From assembly GCA_964429485.1 (NCBI GenBank), contig CAYSBW010000005.1:1-64000 (forward strand): a DNA stretch of 64,000 nucleotides, in the 5' to 3' direction. This document shows positions 19,198 to 27,990 of this stretch, piece by piece (position 1 is the stretch's first letter; each line of letters opens with the position of its first letter). The notes below the pieces were generated by a model. That model searched no databases, was not told where the DNA came from, and was given only the letters and a program-made list of their open reading frames with translations. The stretch is from JAPLKB01 sp964429485 (GTDB lineage Bacteria; Desulfobacterota; Syntrophorhabdia; Syntrophorhabdales; Syntrophorhabdaceae). A program made the position numbers and the translations under genes.

Positions 19198-19902
19198 ATG
19201 TCCAAGGAAATTAATCCCGACACCAGATATTCTTTCTGGTTTATTATCATTACAGTTATATTTACCACCTGTTTGATTACGTCCAACATTACCGCTGTCA
19301 AGCTGGTGAGCATATATGGTCTTGTCATGCCTGCTGCCATAATTATTTTCCCTGTAAGCTACATTTTTGGTGATGTGCTTACTGAGGTGTATGGTTATCA
19401 AAGAGCCAGAACCGTGATTTGGCTGGGTTTTTTATGCAACCTGTTTTCTGTAATAATCATCTGGCTGGGACAGACCATGCCTGCAGCTTCTTTCTGGGAT
19501 GGACAGGCTGCCTATGAACGCATCCTGGGTTATGTACCGCGATTGCTTATAGCTTCTTTCATAGCCTACCTTGTTGGTGAATTTGCAAATTCTTATGTCC
19601 TTGCAAAGATGAAATGTGCAACAAAAGGCAGATGGCTATGGGCAAGAACTATCGGTTCAACACTCGTGGGACAGGGTTTGGATTCACTGGTTTTTATAGT
19701 GCTCGCATTTGCAGGTACAATACCTGCGTCAGGAATTGCGAGCGCCATTATAACCCAGTGGCTCATAAAGTCAGGATACGAGGTTTTATTAACACCGGTA
19801 ACATACCGGGTCATTCTTTTCCTGAAAAACCGTGAAGGCATTGATTACTATGATTACAAAACACGGTTCAATCCTTTCCTGATTACAGATGTTCAAAAGT
19901 GA
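19198..19902 (+). CDS. Queuosine precursor transporter (YhhQ family)
   Basis: A membrane protein of about 234 residues with six or more hydrophobic segments that imports queuine or preQ1/preQ0 for tRNA modification. Motifs include TSNITAVKLVSIYG, PVSYIFGDVLTEVYGYQRAR and ANSYVLAKMK. The ATG at 19198 is chosen over the GTG at 19192; neither has a strong ribosome-binding site. It is transcribed away from pgpA. No queuosine synthesis gene is nearby and no preQ1 riboswitch was recognised upstream. Confidence 0.9.
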   Translation: MSKEINPDTRYSFWFIIITVIFTTCLITSNITAVKLVSIYGLVMPAAIIIFPVSYIFGDVLTEVYGYQRARTVIWLGFLCNLFSVIIIWLGQTMPAASFWDGQAAYERILGYVPRLLIASFIAYLVGEFANSYVLAKMKCATKGRWLWARTIGSTLVGQGLDSLVFIVLAFAGTIPASGIASAIITQWLIKSGYEVLLTPVTYRVILFLKNREGIDYYDYKTRFNPFLITDVQK

Positions 19903-19920
19903 CAGGAGCTCCTCTGATAA

Positions 19921-19943
19921 AAAAACATAAGATCATTGTTTTT
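19921..19943. terminator. Weak AT-rich hairpin between converging genes
   Basis: AAAAACA (19921-19927) pairs with TGTTTTT (19937-19943) around a nine-base loop, in the 43-base gap between the ends of the yhhQ-like gene and the receiver protein. T and A runs flank it on both sides, so it could serve either direction, but the stem is almost pure A/T and weak. Confidence 0.4.
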
Positions 19944-19945
19944 AT

Positions 19946-20461
19946 TTAATCATTATTATTTTTTTGAGCACCCTTTCCCCATGCGCGCCAGTTCATTCCT
20001 GTTTTCTTTTCCCAGTCGGACTCGAATTTATCGGTAAAAAAGCCATGCAATTTTTCAAAGAGACGTTTCCATCCTGACTCGAATTCATATTTTAAGACAT
20101 CTTCCAGAAATGGAACGATTTCTCCAAGTTTTTCTTTAGGCAGATATGCTCTGGCACCTTTGTCATAAGACTCCTTCAGTGCTTCCGCGCTTAATGCCCG
20201 GGCTGTGAGCATGGCAACCTTAAGATTCTTTTTTACAGCAATGTCGAGAAGTTTAAATCCATTAACTCCCATGATGTCGAGTATAACAACATCATAATTA
20301 TTGGATTCCAGTTTTGTTACCGCATCTTCGTATGTGGTGGCCTTATCTAAAGCGCATTTTGGACAGGCATCCATTATTTCTTCTTCGAGAACTGTCAAAA
20401 CATCGGGTTCATCATCAACTGCAAGTATTTTTTTACCGTTTAAAATAGATTCTTCTGCCAT
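19946..20461 (-). CDS. Stand-alone response regulator receiver protein
   Basis: A 171-residue protein with a receiver domain at about 8-130. The phospho-acceptor is Asp62 in VVILDIMG, with the acidic pair in AVDDEPD and the switch lysine in YLPKEKLG. The tail (about 131-171) is helical, rich in Trp and charged residues (SGWKRLFEKLHG...), and matches no DNA-binding domain. Output is therefore likely protein-protein contact. GGAGG precedes the ATG well. It lies 17 bases after a soluble histidine kinase at the end of the Mla-type operon. Confidence 0.85.
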   Translation of the reverse strand: MAEESILNGKKILAVDDEPDVLTVLEEEIMDACPKCALDKATTYEDAVTKLESNNYDVVILDIMGVNGFKLLDIAVKKNLKVAMLTARALSAEALKESYDKGARAYLPKEKLGEIVPFLEDVLKYEFESGWKRLFEKLHGFFTDKFESDWEKKTGMNWRAWGKGAQKNNND

Positions 20462-20478
20462 AAAATGTTCCTCCTTTT

Positions 20479-21234
20479 TTATTTTATATTTTCATTGAGA
20501 GGGGGGATATGTATTGTAAAACATGCCCCCTCTCCTTTATAGCTTGACAAGTCGATGTTTCCGCTCATTGTTTCTAAAATAATTTTAACGCAGGAAAGAC
20601 CGAAACCAAGACCTTTCATGCCACTATCTTCTTTGTTGTTTAGCTGAGAAAAACGATTAAAAATAGCGTCCTGGTTTTCCTGTGCTATACCTGACCCGTC
20701 ATTTCTGATTGCCACTATAAGCTCATCATCTCCGCTTATAGTAATTGAAACTTTTTCCTGCCGGAATTTGAGGGCATTAGTGATAAGGTTTCGCAATATC
20801 TGCTGAATTTTGTTTCTGTCATGATAGAAAGATGTTTTGCTGTATTTTCCTGTAATATCAATGGTTATACCGTTTTCTTCGAGGAGTTGATTAAATTTAT
20901 TTTCACCTATTTCATAGGATAATTTTTCTGCAATATCCGGTTTAATAAGTTCAATTGCCTCTATAATGGCATTTTTGAGTATATCCTGAATTGAAAATGA
21001 ATCCTTTATGAACAATCCTTCTTCTGATCGGTAGACCTCAGTTATTTCGCTGATGAAAGCTTTTGCTTTTTTTACATTCCTCAAAGCCATATTCAAAGCT
21101 GCTTCCTGACGTTTTGTAATTGTGCCATATTTATCCTTTTTTTTAATGAGCCCATTTATGCTTGTGGCTGCTATCGTCAACGGCCCTGCCATGTCATGGA
21201 TCAATAAATCTATTAAGGATTCCTTCCTGTTCAT
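20479..21234 (-). CDS. Soluble sensor histidine kinase
   Basis: A 251-residue kinase with no membrane segment and no N-terminal sensor domain. The phospho-acceptor is His13 in LLIHDMAGPL, at the extreme N terminus. The ATPase domain shows the N box LRNLITNALKF, G1 RNDGSGIA and G2 GLGFGLSCVK. The sensing function may come from a partner protein. Its ATG overlaps the stop of the preceding lipoprotein gene (ATGA), so it is translated with the Mla-type transporter. The receiver gene that follows is the obvious partner. Confidence 0.88.
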   Translation of the reverse strand: MNRKESLIDLLIHDMAGPLTIAATSINGLIKKKDKYGTITKRQEAALNMALRNVKKAKAFISEITEVYRSEEGLFIKDSFSIQDILKNAIIEAIELIKPDIAEKLSYEIGENKFNQLLEENGITIDITGKYSKTSFYHDRNKIQQILRNLITNALKFRQEKVSITISGDDELIVAIRNDGSGIAQENQDAIFNRFSQLNNKEDSGMKGLGFGLSCVKIILETMSGNIDLSSYKGEGACFTIHIPPLNENIK

Positions 21235-21980
21235 TGTCTGTCACCCTGTCTGAAAGAGGTTTCCGGGTTTACACCGGCCTGGTCAGGGCCTACAGGGCTG
21301 GCTATATTCATAATAGCCTTATTGATATCTTTTATTAATTCTTCTGAAAGTCTGGACATATTAGCGCTCATGCCCTTTGCAAAACTTTCAGGTCTGTGTT
21401 CCCCGATCTGTTCCTGGAAATTATACTGTTTTTGAAATACCACCCTTCTGCTGGTATCTTTCCTGTTTGTGTCAAGTAAAGAAACATTTGCACCAAGAAT
21501 TGCCCTTATATTTTTATTGTCAGTTTCCTCCAAAAAATCCTGTATATGACCTTCAACAATAAACCTTGGATTTTCTATATTATGATGTGAAAAAACATTG
21601 GCGAAAATATTGGCATTGCGCATATCACGAATAAGATAGTCAGTTACCATGTCAGCAGGGTTAACTCTCCATCTGCTGTAATTGTATGTCATGAATTTGA
21701 ATGGATAAGATTTATAAACCATTGCCTGTGTATTAAAGGATTTATTTACAGAAAACCTCTCAACTTTTATCGGTTCTGACAGAGTAGCAAGACCTCCAGC
21801 AGCAGGGCATTTATACTCAAACATAAAATACTCAATTATGTAAGCCGGTTTTGATCTTGAAAGGCAACCGGTAATAGCAAGAACAAACAATAAAAATATG
21901 CTAATTTTACCAATCCTGTCAAGAATATACTTTTTTACAGGAGTCTCTCTCTTTTCCATTCCTCTCTTTATCATTTCCAT
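21231..21980 (-). CDS. ABC-type transport auxiliary lipoprotein (PqiC/MlaB-associated type)
   Basis: A 249-residue lipoprotein with a delayed signal peptide: hydrophobic segment about 27-38 and lipobox AITGC. The following residues (LSRS) allow outer-membrane sorting. The body matches the family of lipoproteins that accompany MCE transporters (PqiC-like, DUF330/ABC-type transport auxiliary), which form an extra periplasmic link in lipid transport. Its ATG overlaps the end of the MCE gene (TAATG), and its stop overlaps the kinase start. Family assignment rests on position and overall character more than on strong motifs. Confidence 0.75.
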   Translation of the reverse strand: MEMIKRGMEKRETPVKKYILDRIGKISIFLLFVLAITGCLSRSKPAYIIEYFMFEYKCPAAGGLATLSEPIKVERFSVNKSFNTQAMVYKSYPFKFMTYNYSRWRVNPADMVTDYLIRDMRNANIFANVFSHHNIENPRFIVEGHIQDFLEETDNKNIRAILGANVSLLDTNRKDTSRRVVFQKQYNFQEQIGEHRPESFAKGMSANMSRLSEELIKDINKAIMNIASPVGPDQAGVNPETSFRQGDRQ

Positions 21981-22903
21981 TACTTCCCCGAAGGTGGATT
22001 ACTGAAAATTATATCAGATGGATCAGCATGCAGTCTTTCCAGCAGAGCATCAAGGGTTTCCGATGCGCGTCTCAAATTCTCGCTGGTAGCTTCCATTTCA
22101 GTTGATATCACCCGTGTCCTTTTTGCCATGGCATCTATTAACCGGCTTGCCTGTCCGGCAGTTCCGGAAAGATTCATTGCTTCTATTTCCCCGTCTATTC
22201 TGGAAATTACTTTTCTTGCGTCTGAAACTGCAGCTTTTGCTTCAACGATAATGCTGTCAACCTTACCATTCTCATCCATTGCATCAGCAATTATTTCGGA
22301 TGCCTTTTCCAGATTAACAGCCACAATTGCCATGCTTGACATTATTTGTTTTATTTTTTTGTCACTCATCAGTGTTTCCACAGCTTTTGAAGTGTGCTTT
22401 ATATGATCTGAAATTCCTTTAAAATCTATCTGCTTTGCTTGTTCCACAACCGCACGTATTCCGGTAAATATCTGCTGTATTTCTGAGGGCATTGAGGGTA
22501 TTACCGGATAATCAGGCTCGAATTCTATTTTTGGCGTGAGTTTTGCCTGTGAAGGCTTAATCCGTTCAAGCCCTACAAAAACCATGCCTGTTATGCCTGC
22601 CATTTCAAGTCTGGCTATAGTATTTTTTTCGAGATCACCCTTGAAATTTATTTTCATGGTTACTTCTACAAGCTTGTTGTCCGGTGCAACTCCGATTTTT
22701 GTTACCCACCCTATATCAACGCCCTGGTATTTGACTTTGGAATCAATCTGTAATCCCTGGACAGACTCGTCAAAATATGTCACATAAACAGAACCTTTCT
22801 GAAAATATTTGGAAGCACCAACCCACACTATTGCACCTACAGCCAGAATAATGCCTATTATAATGAAAATCCCGACAATAAAAACCGGTTTTTTTCTCGT
22901 CAT
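21980..22903 (-). CDS. mlaD: MlaD/MCE family lipid transport protein
   Basis: A 307-residue protein with an N-terminal membrane anchor (about 6-30) and one MCE domain (about 38-118, including SVQGLQIDSKVKYQGVDIGWVTKI). MCE proteins form hexameric rings that carry phospholipids across the periplasm. The C-terminal half (about 130-300) is long and helical, more like the extended helical tails of PqiB or Mce proteins than E. coli MlaD (183 aa), and may span more of the periplasm. It starts directly after the ATPase gene stop. Confidence 0.9.
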   Translation of the reverse strand: MTRKKPVFIVGIFIIIGIILAVGAIVWVGASKYFQKGSVYVTYFDESVQGLQIDSKVKYQGVDIGWVTKIGVAPDNKLVEVTMKINFKGDLEKNTIARLEMAGITGMVFVGLERIKPSQAKLTPKIEFEPDYPVIPSMPSEIQQIFTGIRAVVEQAKQIDFKGISDHIKHTSKAVETLMSDKKIKQIMSSMAIVAVNLEKASEIIADAMDENGKVDSIIVEAKAAVSDARKVISRIDGEIEAMNLSGTAGQASRLIDAMAKRTRVISTEMEATSENLRRASETLDALLERLHADPSDIIFSNPPSGK

Positions 22904-23725
22904 TTATATCCCTTTGTTTTTTTGATCCATTATCTGTCTGTTAAAAAATGTTTTAACCCTCGGGTCTTTTGAATTTTCCTTCAGATCCAGAGGATTGCCT
23001 TCTGCTATTATACCTTTTTTGCTTTTATCAAGCATGATAATTCTATGTGCAATACTGAAAACAGATTCAAGTTCATGGGTTACAATAATCATTGTTGTTC
23101 CGGTTCCCCTGTTTATATTCTTGATCAGTAAATCAAGTTCAGCTGATGTTACAGGATCGAGTCCTGCTGAAGGCTCATCAAAAAAAAGAACCTCTGGATC
23201 CAGAGCTAAGGCCCTTGCTATGCCTGCTCTTTTTTTCATGCCCCCTGACAATTCAGCAGGAAAATGATTTTCATATCCTTCAAGACCTACCATTCCGAGT
23301 TTCATCCTGACAATAAGATCCAGAAGTCCCTGAGGAAGATGTATATATTCCTGCAAGGGTAAGGCTATGTTCTCATAAAGTGTCATGGAACCGAAAAGTG
23401 CGCTTGATTGGAATAAAACTCCTGTTTTTTTTCTCAGTTTGGTAATTTCTTCATCGCCTGCAGTGGTTATGTCAATTCCGTTAATAATTACCCTTCCCGA
23501 AGCAGGTTCATGCAGTCCGATCATGTGTTTTAGCAGAGTTGATTTGCCGCAGCCACTCCCGCCAAGAATAATGAAAATTTCTCCTCTGGAAACCTTAAAA
23601 CTGATATCTTCAAGGATAGTGTTTGTTCCGAAACTTGCCTTGAGACTTTCAACTCTTATGATAGGGTCTCTGTTCGGAGAATGTCTTTGAGAGCAACTTC
23701 TCTCCGATATCCCGTTTTTTTCCAC
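22904..23725 (-). CDS. mlaF: Mla-type ABC transporter ATP-binding protein
   Basis: The 273-residue ATPase powering the phospholipid transporter. Walker A GGSGCGKST, signature LSGGMKKRAGIARAL and Walker B EVLFFDEPSAGLDP match the MlaF/Ttg2A branch. A 20-residue N-terminal extension rich in Ser, Arg and Asn precedes the domain. The GTG start has GGAG eight bases upstream. It lies between the permease and the MCE gene. Confidence 0.92.
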   Translation of the reverse strand: MEKNGISERSCSQRHSPNRDPIIRVESLKASFGTNTILEDISFKVSRGEIFIILGGSGCGKSTLLKHMIGLHEPASGRVIINGIDITTAGDEEITKLRKKTGVLFQSSALFGSMTLYENIALPLQEYIHLPQGLLDLIVRMKLGMVGLEGYENHFPAELSGGMKKRAGIARALALDPEVLFFDEPSAGLDPVTSAELDLLIKNINRGTGTTMIIVTHELESVFSIAHRIIMLDKSKKGIIAEGNPLDLKENSKDPRVKTFFNRQIMDQKNKGI

Positions 23726-23750
23726 CTTTAGCGCTCCATCTTATATTTTT

Positions 23751-24878
23751 TCATATATAGTTAAGAACTATTGCAAATAGTGAGTCAACTATAATTATAA
23801 GGAAGAGGCCTGCAACAACTGCAGAAGTTGTTGCATTTCCAACACCCTGAGCACCCCCCCTCACCGTAAATCCTCTCTGGCAGCCTATGCCGGCTATTAG
23901 TGATGCAAGGACTATGGACTTGATAAAACTCATAAAAATATTAAACATATTTATTGCCTTCATGCTTTGCTGTATATATGTATATACAGTGAGATCGAGA
24001 ACCACAATACCAATGAGAAGACCGCCTGCAATTGCAAAGAGATCAGCAAAAAGTGTGAGAAAAGGAACAACTGCAACAGAGGCGAAAACCTTTGGTATTG
24101 CAAGGAATCTTATGGGATTAAAACCCATTGTAATCAGTGCGTCGACTTCTTCATTGACTTTCATTGTGCCTATTTCTGCAGCAAAGGCAGAGCCTGATCT
24201 ACCTGTAACCAGAATTGCTGTCATTATAGGACCAAGCTCACGGACCATTGCAATGCTTAAAAGTGCCGGTACATATATATTAGCGCCGAACTGTTTAAGC
24301 TGAAGCGCTGACATGAAGGCAAGAATAAGACCGAGAAGAAAACTTATTAGCCCTATTATGGGCAGTCCGTCAACACCTACTTTTTTCATGTAGAGTATCA
24401 CGTCTCCCCATCTTATTGAACTGGGATGAGAGACTGAATAGATTATTTCCAGAACAAGCTCTCCTCCAAAGGTTATTACCTCCTTGATATCATTGAAGAC
24501 AATGATACTTTTCTCACCTATTGTCTCAATGATATTTGTTGTCCTTTTTTCATTTATAAGAGATGCTGTCTTAAGGGAATCCCTGTTTATCATTGCAAGC
24601 ATTTCCTTTATGTCATCGGATGTATTGATAAATTCGACAGGTATTGATTTTGTTCCAGCCTTTTCTTCAATATCTATGAGTAAAAGCGCACCCGAGCTAT
24701 CCAGATAACTAATCTTTGCAAGGTCTATTATAAGCTTTGAAGGAGGTTCTTTATCAAGGAAAGGTGTAATTTCCTCTAATATTTTACCAACATTTTCTAT
24801 TGATATGTGCCCTGACGGAGAAAAACGGGCCTGGTCATTCTTTTTTTTGTAAAAAGAACGGAAATCTTCCTGTAACAT
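23751..24878 (-). CDS. mlaE: Mla-type ABC permease with N-terminal STAS domain
   Basis: The inner-membrane permease of the MCE transporter, with an N-terminal STAS domain (about 15-105, including LAKISYLDSSGALLLIDIE) fused to the MlaE permease domain (about 130-375, with GRSGSAFAAEIGTMKVNEEVDAL and the conserved GCQRGFTVRGGAQGVG loop). In E. coli the STAS protein MlaB is separate; here it is fused, as in many non-enteric bacteria. The ATG at 24878 lacks a strong ribosome-binding site, and an upstream TTG at 24926 is the alternative. Confidence 0.9.
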   Translation of the reverse strand: MLQEDFRSFYKKKNDQARFSPSGHISIENVGKILEEITPFLDKEPPSKLIIDLAKISYLDSSGALLLIDIEEKAGTKSIPVEFINTSDDIKEMLAMINRDSLKTASLINEKRTTNIIETIGEKSIIVFNDIKEVITFGGELVLEIIYSVSHPSSIRWGDVILYMKKVGVDGLPIIGLISFLLGLILAFMSALQLKQFGANIYVPALLSIAMVRELGPIMTAILVTGRSGSAFAAEIGTMKVNEEVDALITMGFNPIRFLAIPKVFASVAVVPFLTLFADLFAIAGGLLIGIVVLDLTVYTYIQQSMKAINMFNIFMSFIKSIVLASLIAGIGCQRGFTVRGGAQGVGNATTSAVVAGLFLIIIVDSLFAIVLNYI

Positions 24879-24962
24879 AAATTTATCTATATCATAATGT
24901 ACAAAAAATAGGAACAGATTTGGCAATCCCGGAGGGAATTATGTTTGTGTTGCATAATTTGA

Positions 24963-25436
24963 TTACTCTCTATGGCTAGTATATATGAATTTAAAAACAG
25001 CGTGGATGGACTTGTGCGTCTTTCTCGGTCTTATGGGTGTCCAGTCATTTTTCATTCCTTCAAGTACTGATTGATTTTTATAATCTAATACTGTTGACTG
25101 ACCAATTTCTCTGTTATTATTATCGTAATCTATGGCTGGAATAACCCTGTAAATCATTTTTTCTGAATCTATTTCAACGAGACAGAGAATATTACTGAAA
25201 TCCCGATAACCTTCTACGGAGAGGCCTGCTTTTTTTCTTTGTTCAATGTAATGAAAGACAGCTTCCTTATTTTTTACATAAAAAGACATCCAGACAGCAA
25301 CCGTTTTTGGTAATACCTCATAACACTCAAATGAAGTGTAGAGACCGTCCTCGTCTTCTATCGGATCGTTTATACTGTCTATATCACAGTAACAGAGAAG
25401 ATTTTCATCTTCATACATCAGTTTCCAGTTCCACAC
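24963..25436 (-). CDS. Hypothetical protein
   Basis: A 157-residue protein of unknown function. It opens with MWNWKLMYEDENLLCYCDIDSI, continues as a beta-rich and aromatic-rich chain, and has no signal peptide or membrane segment. The aromatic N-terminal pattern is faintly like surface-adhesin protein E-like domains, but that is a weak impression. The GTG start is well supported by GGAGG about ten bases upstream, and codon use looks like that of its neighbours. It ends just before the Mla-type permease gene and could be cotranscribed with it. Confidence 0.65.
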   Translation of the reverse strand: MWNWKLMYEDENLLCYCDIDSINDPIEDEDGLYTSFECYEVLPKTVAVWMSFYVKNKEAVFHYIEQRKKAGLSVEGYRDFSNILCLVEIDSEKMIYRVIPAIDYDNNNREIGQSTVLDYKNQSVLEGMKNDWTPIRPRKTHKSIHAVFKFIYTSHRE

Positions 25437-25548
25437 TTGTTTAAATCCTCCACTTGATCAGAGATTCTTTCTGCTAAAATGTATCAGTAATTTCAGCATT
25501 TATATTAAGAAACATTATTCTCTCTGTTTGTGCCAAAAGCAACCCAAC

Positions 25549-25583
25549 GGGACATTGCCAGCGGTTTCGGAAGGCAATGTCCC
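25549..25583. repeat. Perfect 11-base inverted repeat downstream of the cyclophilin gene
   Basis: GGGACATTGCC (25549-25559) and GGCAATGTCCC (25573-25583) flank a 13-base spacer. It lies about 75 bases past the stop of the minus-strand cyclophilin gene. The stem is GC-rich, but no T-run follows on the minus strand, so it may be an RNA-stabilising hairpin or a small dispersed repeat rather than a simple terminator. Confidence 0.5.
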
Positions 25584-25659
25584 TACATTTATATCCGAAT
25601 AAATTGAGAAAACAGGGTCATAATGTGTCTGTCCGGTAATTACCGAAAGGTCTTTAATA

Positions 25660-26292
25660 TTATTTTCCAGATCCTTCCAGCGTTCTGTTCCAGCTTTCAA
25701 GCTGACTCTTGTATTTTTCTGCAAGAGCACTGTAATCGCCGTTTATTGTTATGGACACAATCTTATCTCCTCCTGCAATGCTGTTTACAACCTTCTGGTC
25801 TTCTTCACCTGCAATTTCTCCAAAAATGGTATGTTTGTCGTCCAGCCAGGGTGTCGCTACATGGGTAATAAAAAACTGGCTTCCGTTTGTTCCCGGACCT
25901 GCATTGGCCATGGAAAGCATTCCAGGTTTGCTGTGTCTTAAATCACTGGAAAATTCATCCTTAAAGCGATATCCCGGCCCCCCTGTGCCGTTACCTCTGG
26001 GGCAGCCTCCCTGAATCATAAAATTCGGTATTACTCTATGAAAAGAAAGACCATTATAGAAGCCTCTGCTGGATAAATTCACAAAGTTAAGAACTGTCAG
26101 CGGAGTCTTTTCCGGGAAAAGGGTTAGATTAATGTTACCCTTTTCAGTATTAATTATTGCTGTTAATTGAGAATCGATCATTTTTTTATCACCTTTCCTT
26201 GATTTTTTTTCAATTGCATCTGCTCCTGTATTTAGGAGAAAAAAGCTGAGAAATAATCCCGCCAAACAAAAGTTAAATATTTTTCTTACCAA
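25660..26292 (-). CDS. Exported peptidyl-prolyl cis-trans isomerase (cyclophilin)
   Basis: A 210-residue cyclophilin that speeds proline isomerisation in protein folding. An N-terminal signal peptide (hydrophobic about 6-22) suggests periplasmic location. Catalytic and binding motifs are present: SFHRVIPNFMIQGG, FKDEFSSDLRHSKPGMLSMANAGPGTNGSQFFIT and LDDKHTIFGEI. The start is TTG with a perfect AGGAGG six bases upstream. It follows the SufB-like gene on the same strand after about 30 bases. Confidence 0.92.
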   Translation of the reverse strand: MVRKIFNFCLAGLFLSFFLLNTGADAIEKKSRKGDKKMIDSQLTAIINTEKGNINLTLFPEKTPLTVLNFVNLSSRGFYNGLSFHRVIPNFMIQGGCPRGNGTGGPGYRFKDEFSSDLRHSKPGMLSMANAGPGTNGSQFFITHVATPWLDDKHTIFGEIAGEEDQKVVNSIAGGDKIVSITINGDYSALAEKYKSQLESWNRTLEGSGK

Positions 26293-26321
26293 TTTAATCC
26301 TCCTGAATACTTTCTTTTAAA

Positions 26322-27245
26322 TTATTTGTTCAAAAATCCTTTAATTATCCAGTTTACAGCTTCATCATATGTAAGGCCAAGACTCATAAGCTTTACAAGT
26401 TGGTCGTTGGCAATCTTTCCTATTGAGGCTTCGTGGGTAAGCTCTGCATCAGGATGAAGAGCCTTTAATGCTGGAATAGTTTCATTTTTGCCATTACCCA
26501 TTATTATTGCATCGCATTCTATGTGACCGAAACACTTTGCTCTGGCTTCGATGGTGGCATAGAAATTCTGGCTTGAATTGTCTTTTATGACTGATCTTGA
26601 CACCAGGTTGGTGCTGCTTTCGTGGCCTTTCAAAAAAATTTCATTCCTCGATATTGCAGTCTGGTTCCCATCTGTCATGACCCGCTCAGTAATGAGAAGA
26701 GAGCTTTTTGGCCCGAGGGTGGCTTCATTAAGTCTGTTTGCTGAATCCACGCCGCCTATCTGTGACAGTTCCATTTCAGCATGTGCACCTTCTTCAAGAA
26801 AAACCCTTGTCGTTGGATTAAGGATTCGCTGACCTTTCCCATCGCCAAGAGCCACATGTTTTTCAACATATTTAATGACCGCATTTTTTTCTATCCTGAA
26901 TTCATGGATACCCTCATGCCCCTGGCTTTTGGATGATCCGCAATGAATGCCACATCCGGCAACAATTGTAACATCCGATTCCTCACCTATAATAAAGGTA
27001 TTGTAAACAACGTCGTTGAGACCTGCCTGGCTGACAATAACCGGTATATGAACAGATTCTCCCTTTGTGCCGGGTTTTATGGTAATTATTATACCGTTTC
27101 CTTCTTTGTTGGTCTCAATATTTATATTTCCGGAGACTTCTCTTCCAAGAAGCTGCCCATTTTTTCTTATATTATAAGCACCTTTGGGCAGGGCTTCCAA
27201 ATCGGCAACAGCTTTTAAAAGTTCCTTATCTATAGCATCGAGCAT
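26322..27245 (-). CDS. SufB/SufD-like Fe-S cluster scaffold subunit (minimal SUF type)
   Basis: A 307-residue SufBD-family beta-helix protein, shorter than SufB (about 480 aa) or SufD. It is the scaffold partner of the adjacent SufC-like ATPase. The C-terminal core has ALKALHPDAELTHEASIGKIANDQLVKLMSLGLT, the family's most conserved stretch. Conserved Cys residues occur in GCGIHCGSSK (near 113-118) and ARAKCFGHIEC. This two-gene arrangement matches the reduced SUF-like systems of archaea and anaerobes (called SMS, SmsCB). AAGGAG precedes the ATG. The gene overlaps the ATPase gene by 20 bases. Confidence 0.88.
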   Translation of the reverse strand: MLDAIDKELLKAVADLEALPKGAYNIRKNGQLLGREVSGNINIETNKEGNGIIITIKPGTKGESVHIPVIVSQAGLNDVVYNTFIIGEESDVTIVAGCGIHCGSSKSQGHEGIHEFRIEKNAVIKYVEKHVALGDGKGQRILNPTTRVFLEEGAHAEMELSQIGGVDSANRLNEATLGPKSSLLITERVMTDGNQTAISRNEIFLKGHESSTNLVSRSVIKDNSSQNFYATIEARAKCFGHIECDAIIMGNGKNETIPALKALHPDAELTHEASIGKIANDQLVKLMSLGLTYDEAVNWIIKGFLNK

Positions 27246-27990
27246 TGTTTTCTCCTTCGCAAATATTAGAATAATTACAACTGCTTAAATCGTTTAGAAG
27301 AGGGATGGCGCCATCCATATCTCCTGTATAGAAAAATTCTCCCTCTTTTATGATAATAAGTATATCGGCTGCTTCAAGAAAATAACGGTTATGGCTTACC
27401 ACTATGGTGGTAATACCATGTTCAGCCTGCTCTTTTTTAAGAAGTTTAACCATGGGCTCGATAGTCCAGAGGTCAATGCCCGTGTCAGGTTCGTCGTAGA
27501 TTGCAATCATTGGATTAAGGGCAATGGTAGTGGCAAGCTCGATCTTTTTTATTTCTCCACCTGACAGTTTAGTATCCACTGCCTTATCCAGAAAATCCAT
27601 GGAACATATTCCCACACGAGTTATAATTTCACGTATTTTCATTTCATCATCAGTCTTGGCTGCTATTGCAATAAGATCTCTGCAGGTCGTTCCCTTGAAA
27701 CGGGCCGGGTTTTGAAAACTGTATGCTATACCTGCCCTGGCACGATCGGTTATGGACAGAGTTGTAATATCTTTTCCATTAAGTAATATTTCCCCTGAAT
27801 CAGCCTTGTTTATACCCATTATAAGCTTTGCCAGCGTTGTTTTGCCACTTCCGTTAGGTCCTGTGATTGCATAAAACTTCCCTTTTTCAAATTTAAAACT
27901 TACATTGTTTATTATGGCCCTTTTCTTTGGAGTGTCTGTATTTGACTCTGTTTCTTTAGCATAAAAAACAAGGTTTTTTACTTCCAGCAT
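27226..27990 (-). CDS. SufC-like ABC ATPase of Fe-S cluster assembly
   Basis: A 254-residue ATPase with Walker A GPNGSGKTT (about 40-48), signature KLSGGEIKKIELATTIA and Walker B MIAIYDEPDTGID. The Q-loop region SFQNPARFKGTTCRDL is the SufC type. It should drive conformational changes in the SufB-like scaffold encoded next. No sufS, sufE, sufU or iscU gene is nearby, so sulfur would come from a cysteine desulfurase elsewhere or from sulfide. GAGGTG precedes the ATG. Confidence 0.9.
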   Translation of the reverse strand: MLEVKNLVFYAKETESNTDTPKKRAIINNVSFKFEKGKFYAITGPNGSGKTTLAKLIMGINKADSGEILLNGKDITTLSITDRARAGIAYSFQNPARFKGTTCRDLIAIAAKTDDEMKIREIITRVGICSMDFLDKAVDTKLSGGEIKKIELATTIALNPMIAIYDEPDTGIDLWTIEPMVKLLKKEQAEHGITTIVVSHNRYFLEAADILIIIKEGEFFYTGDMDGAIPLLNDLSSCNYSNICEGENNARCYR

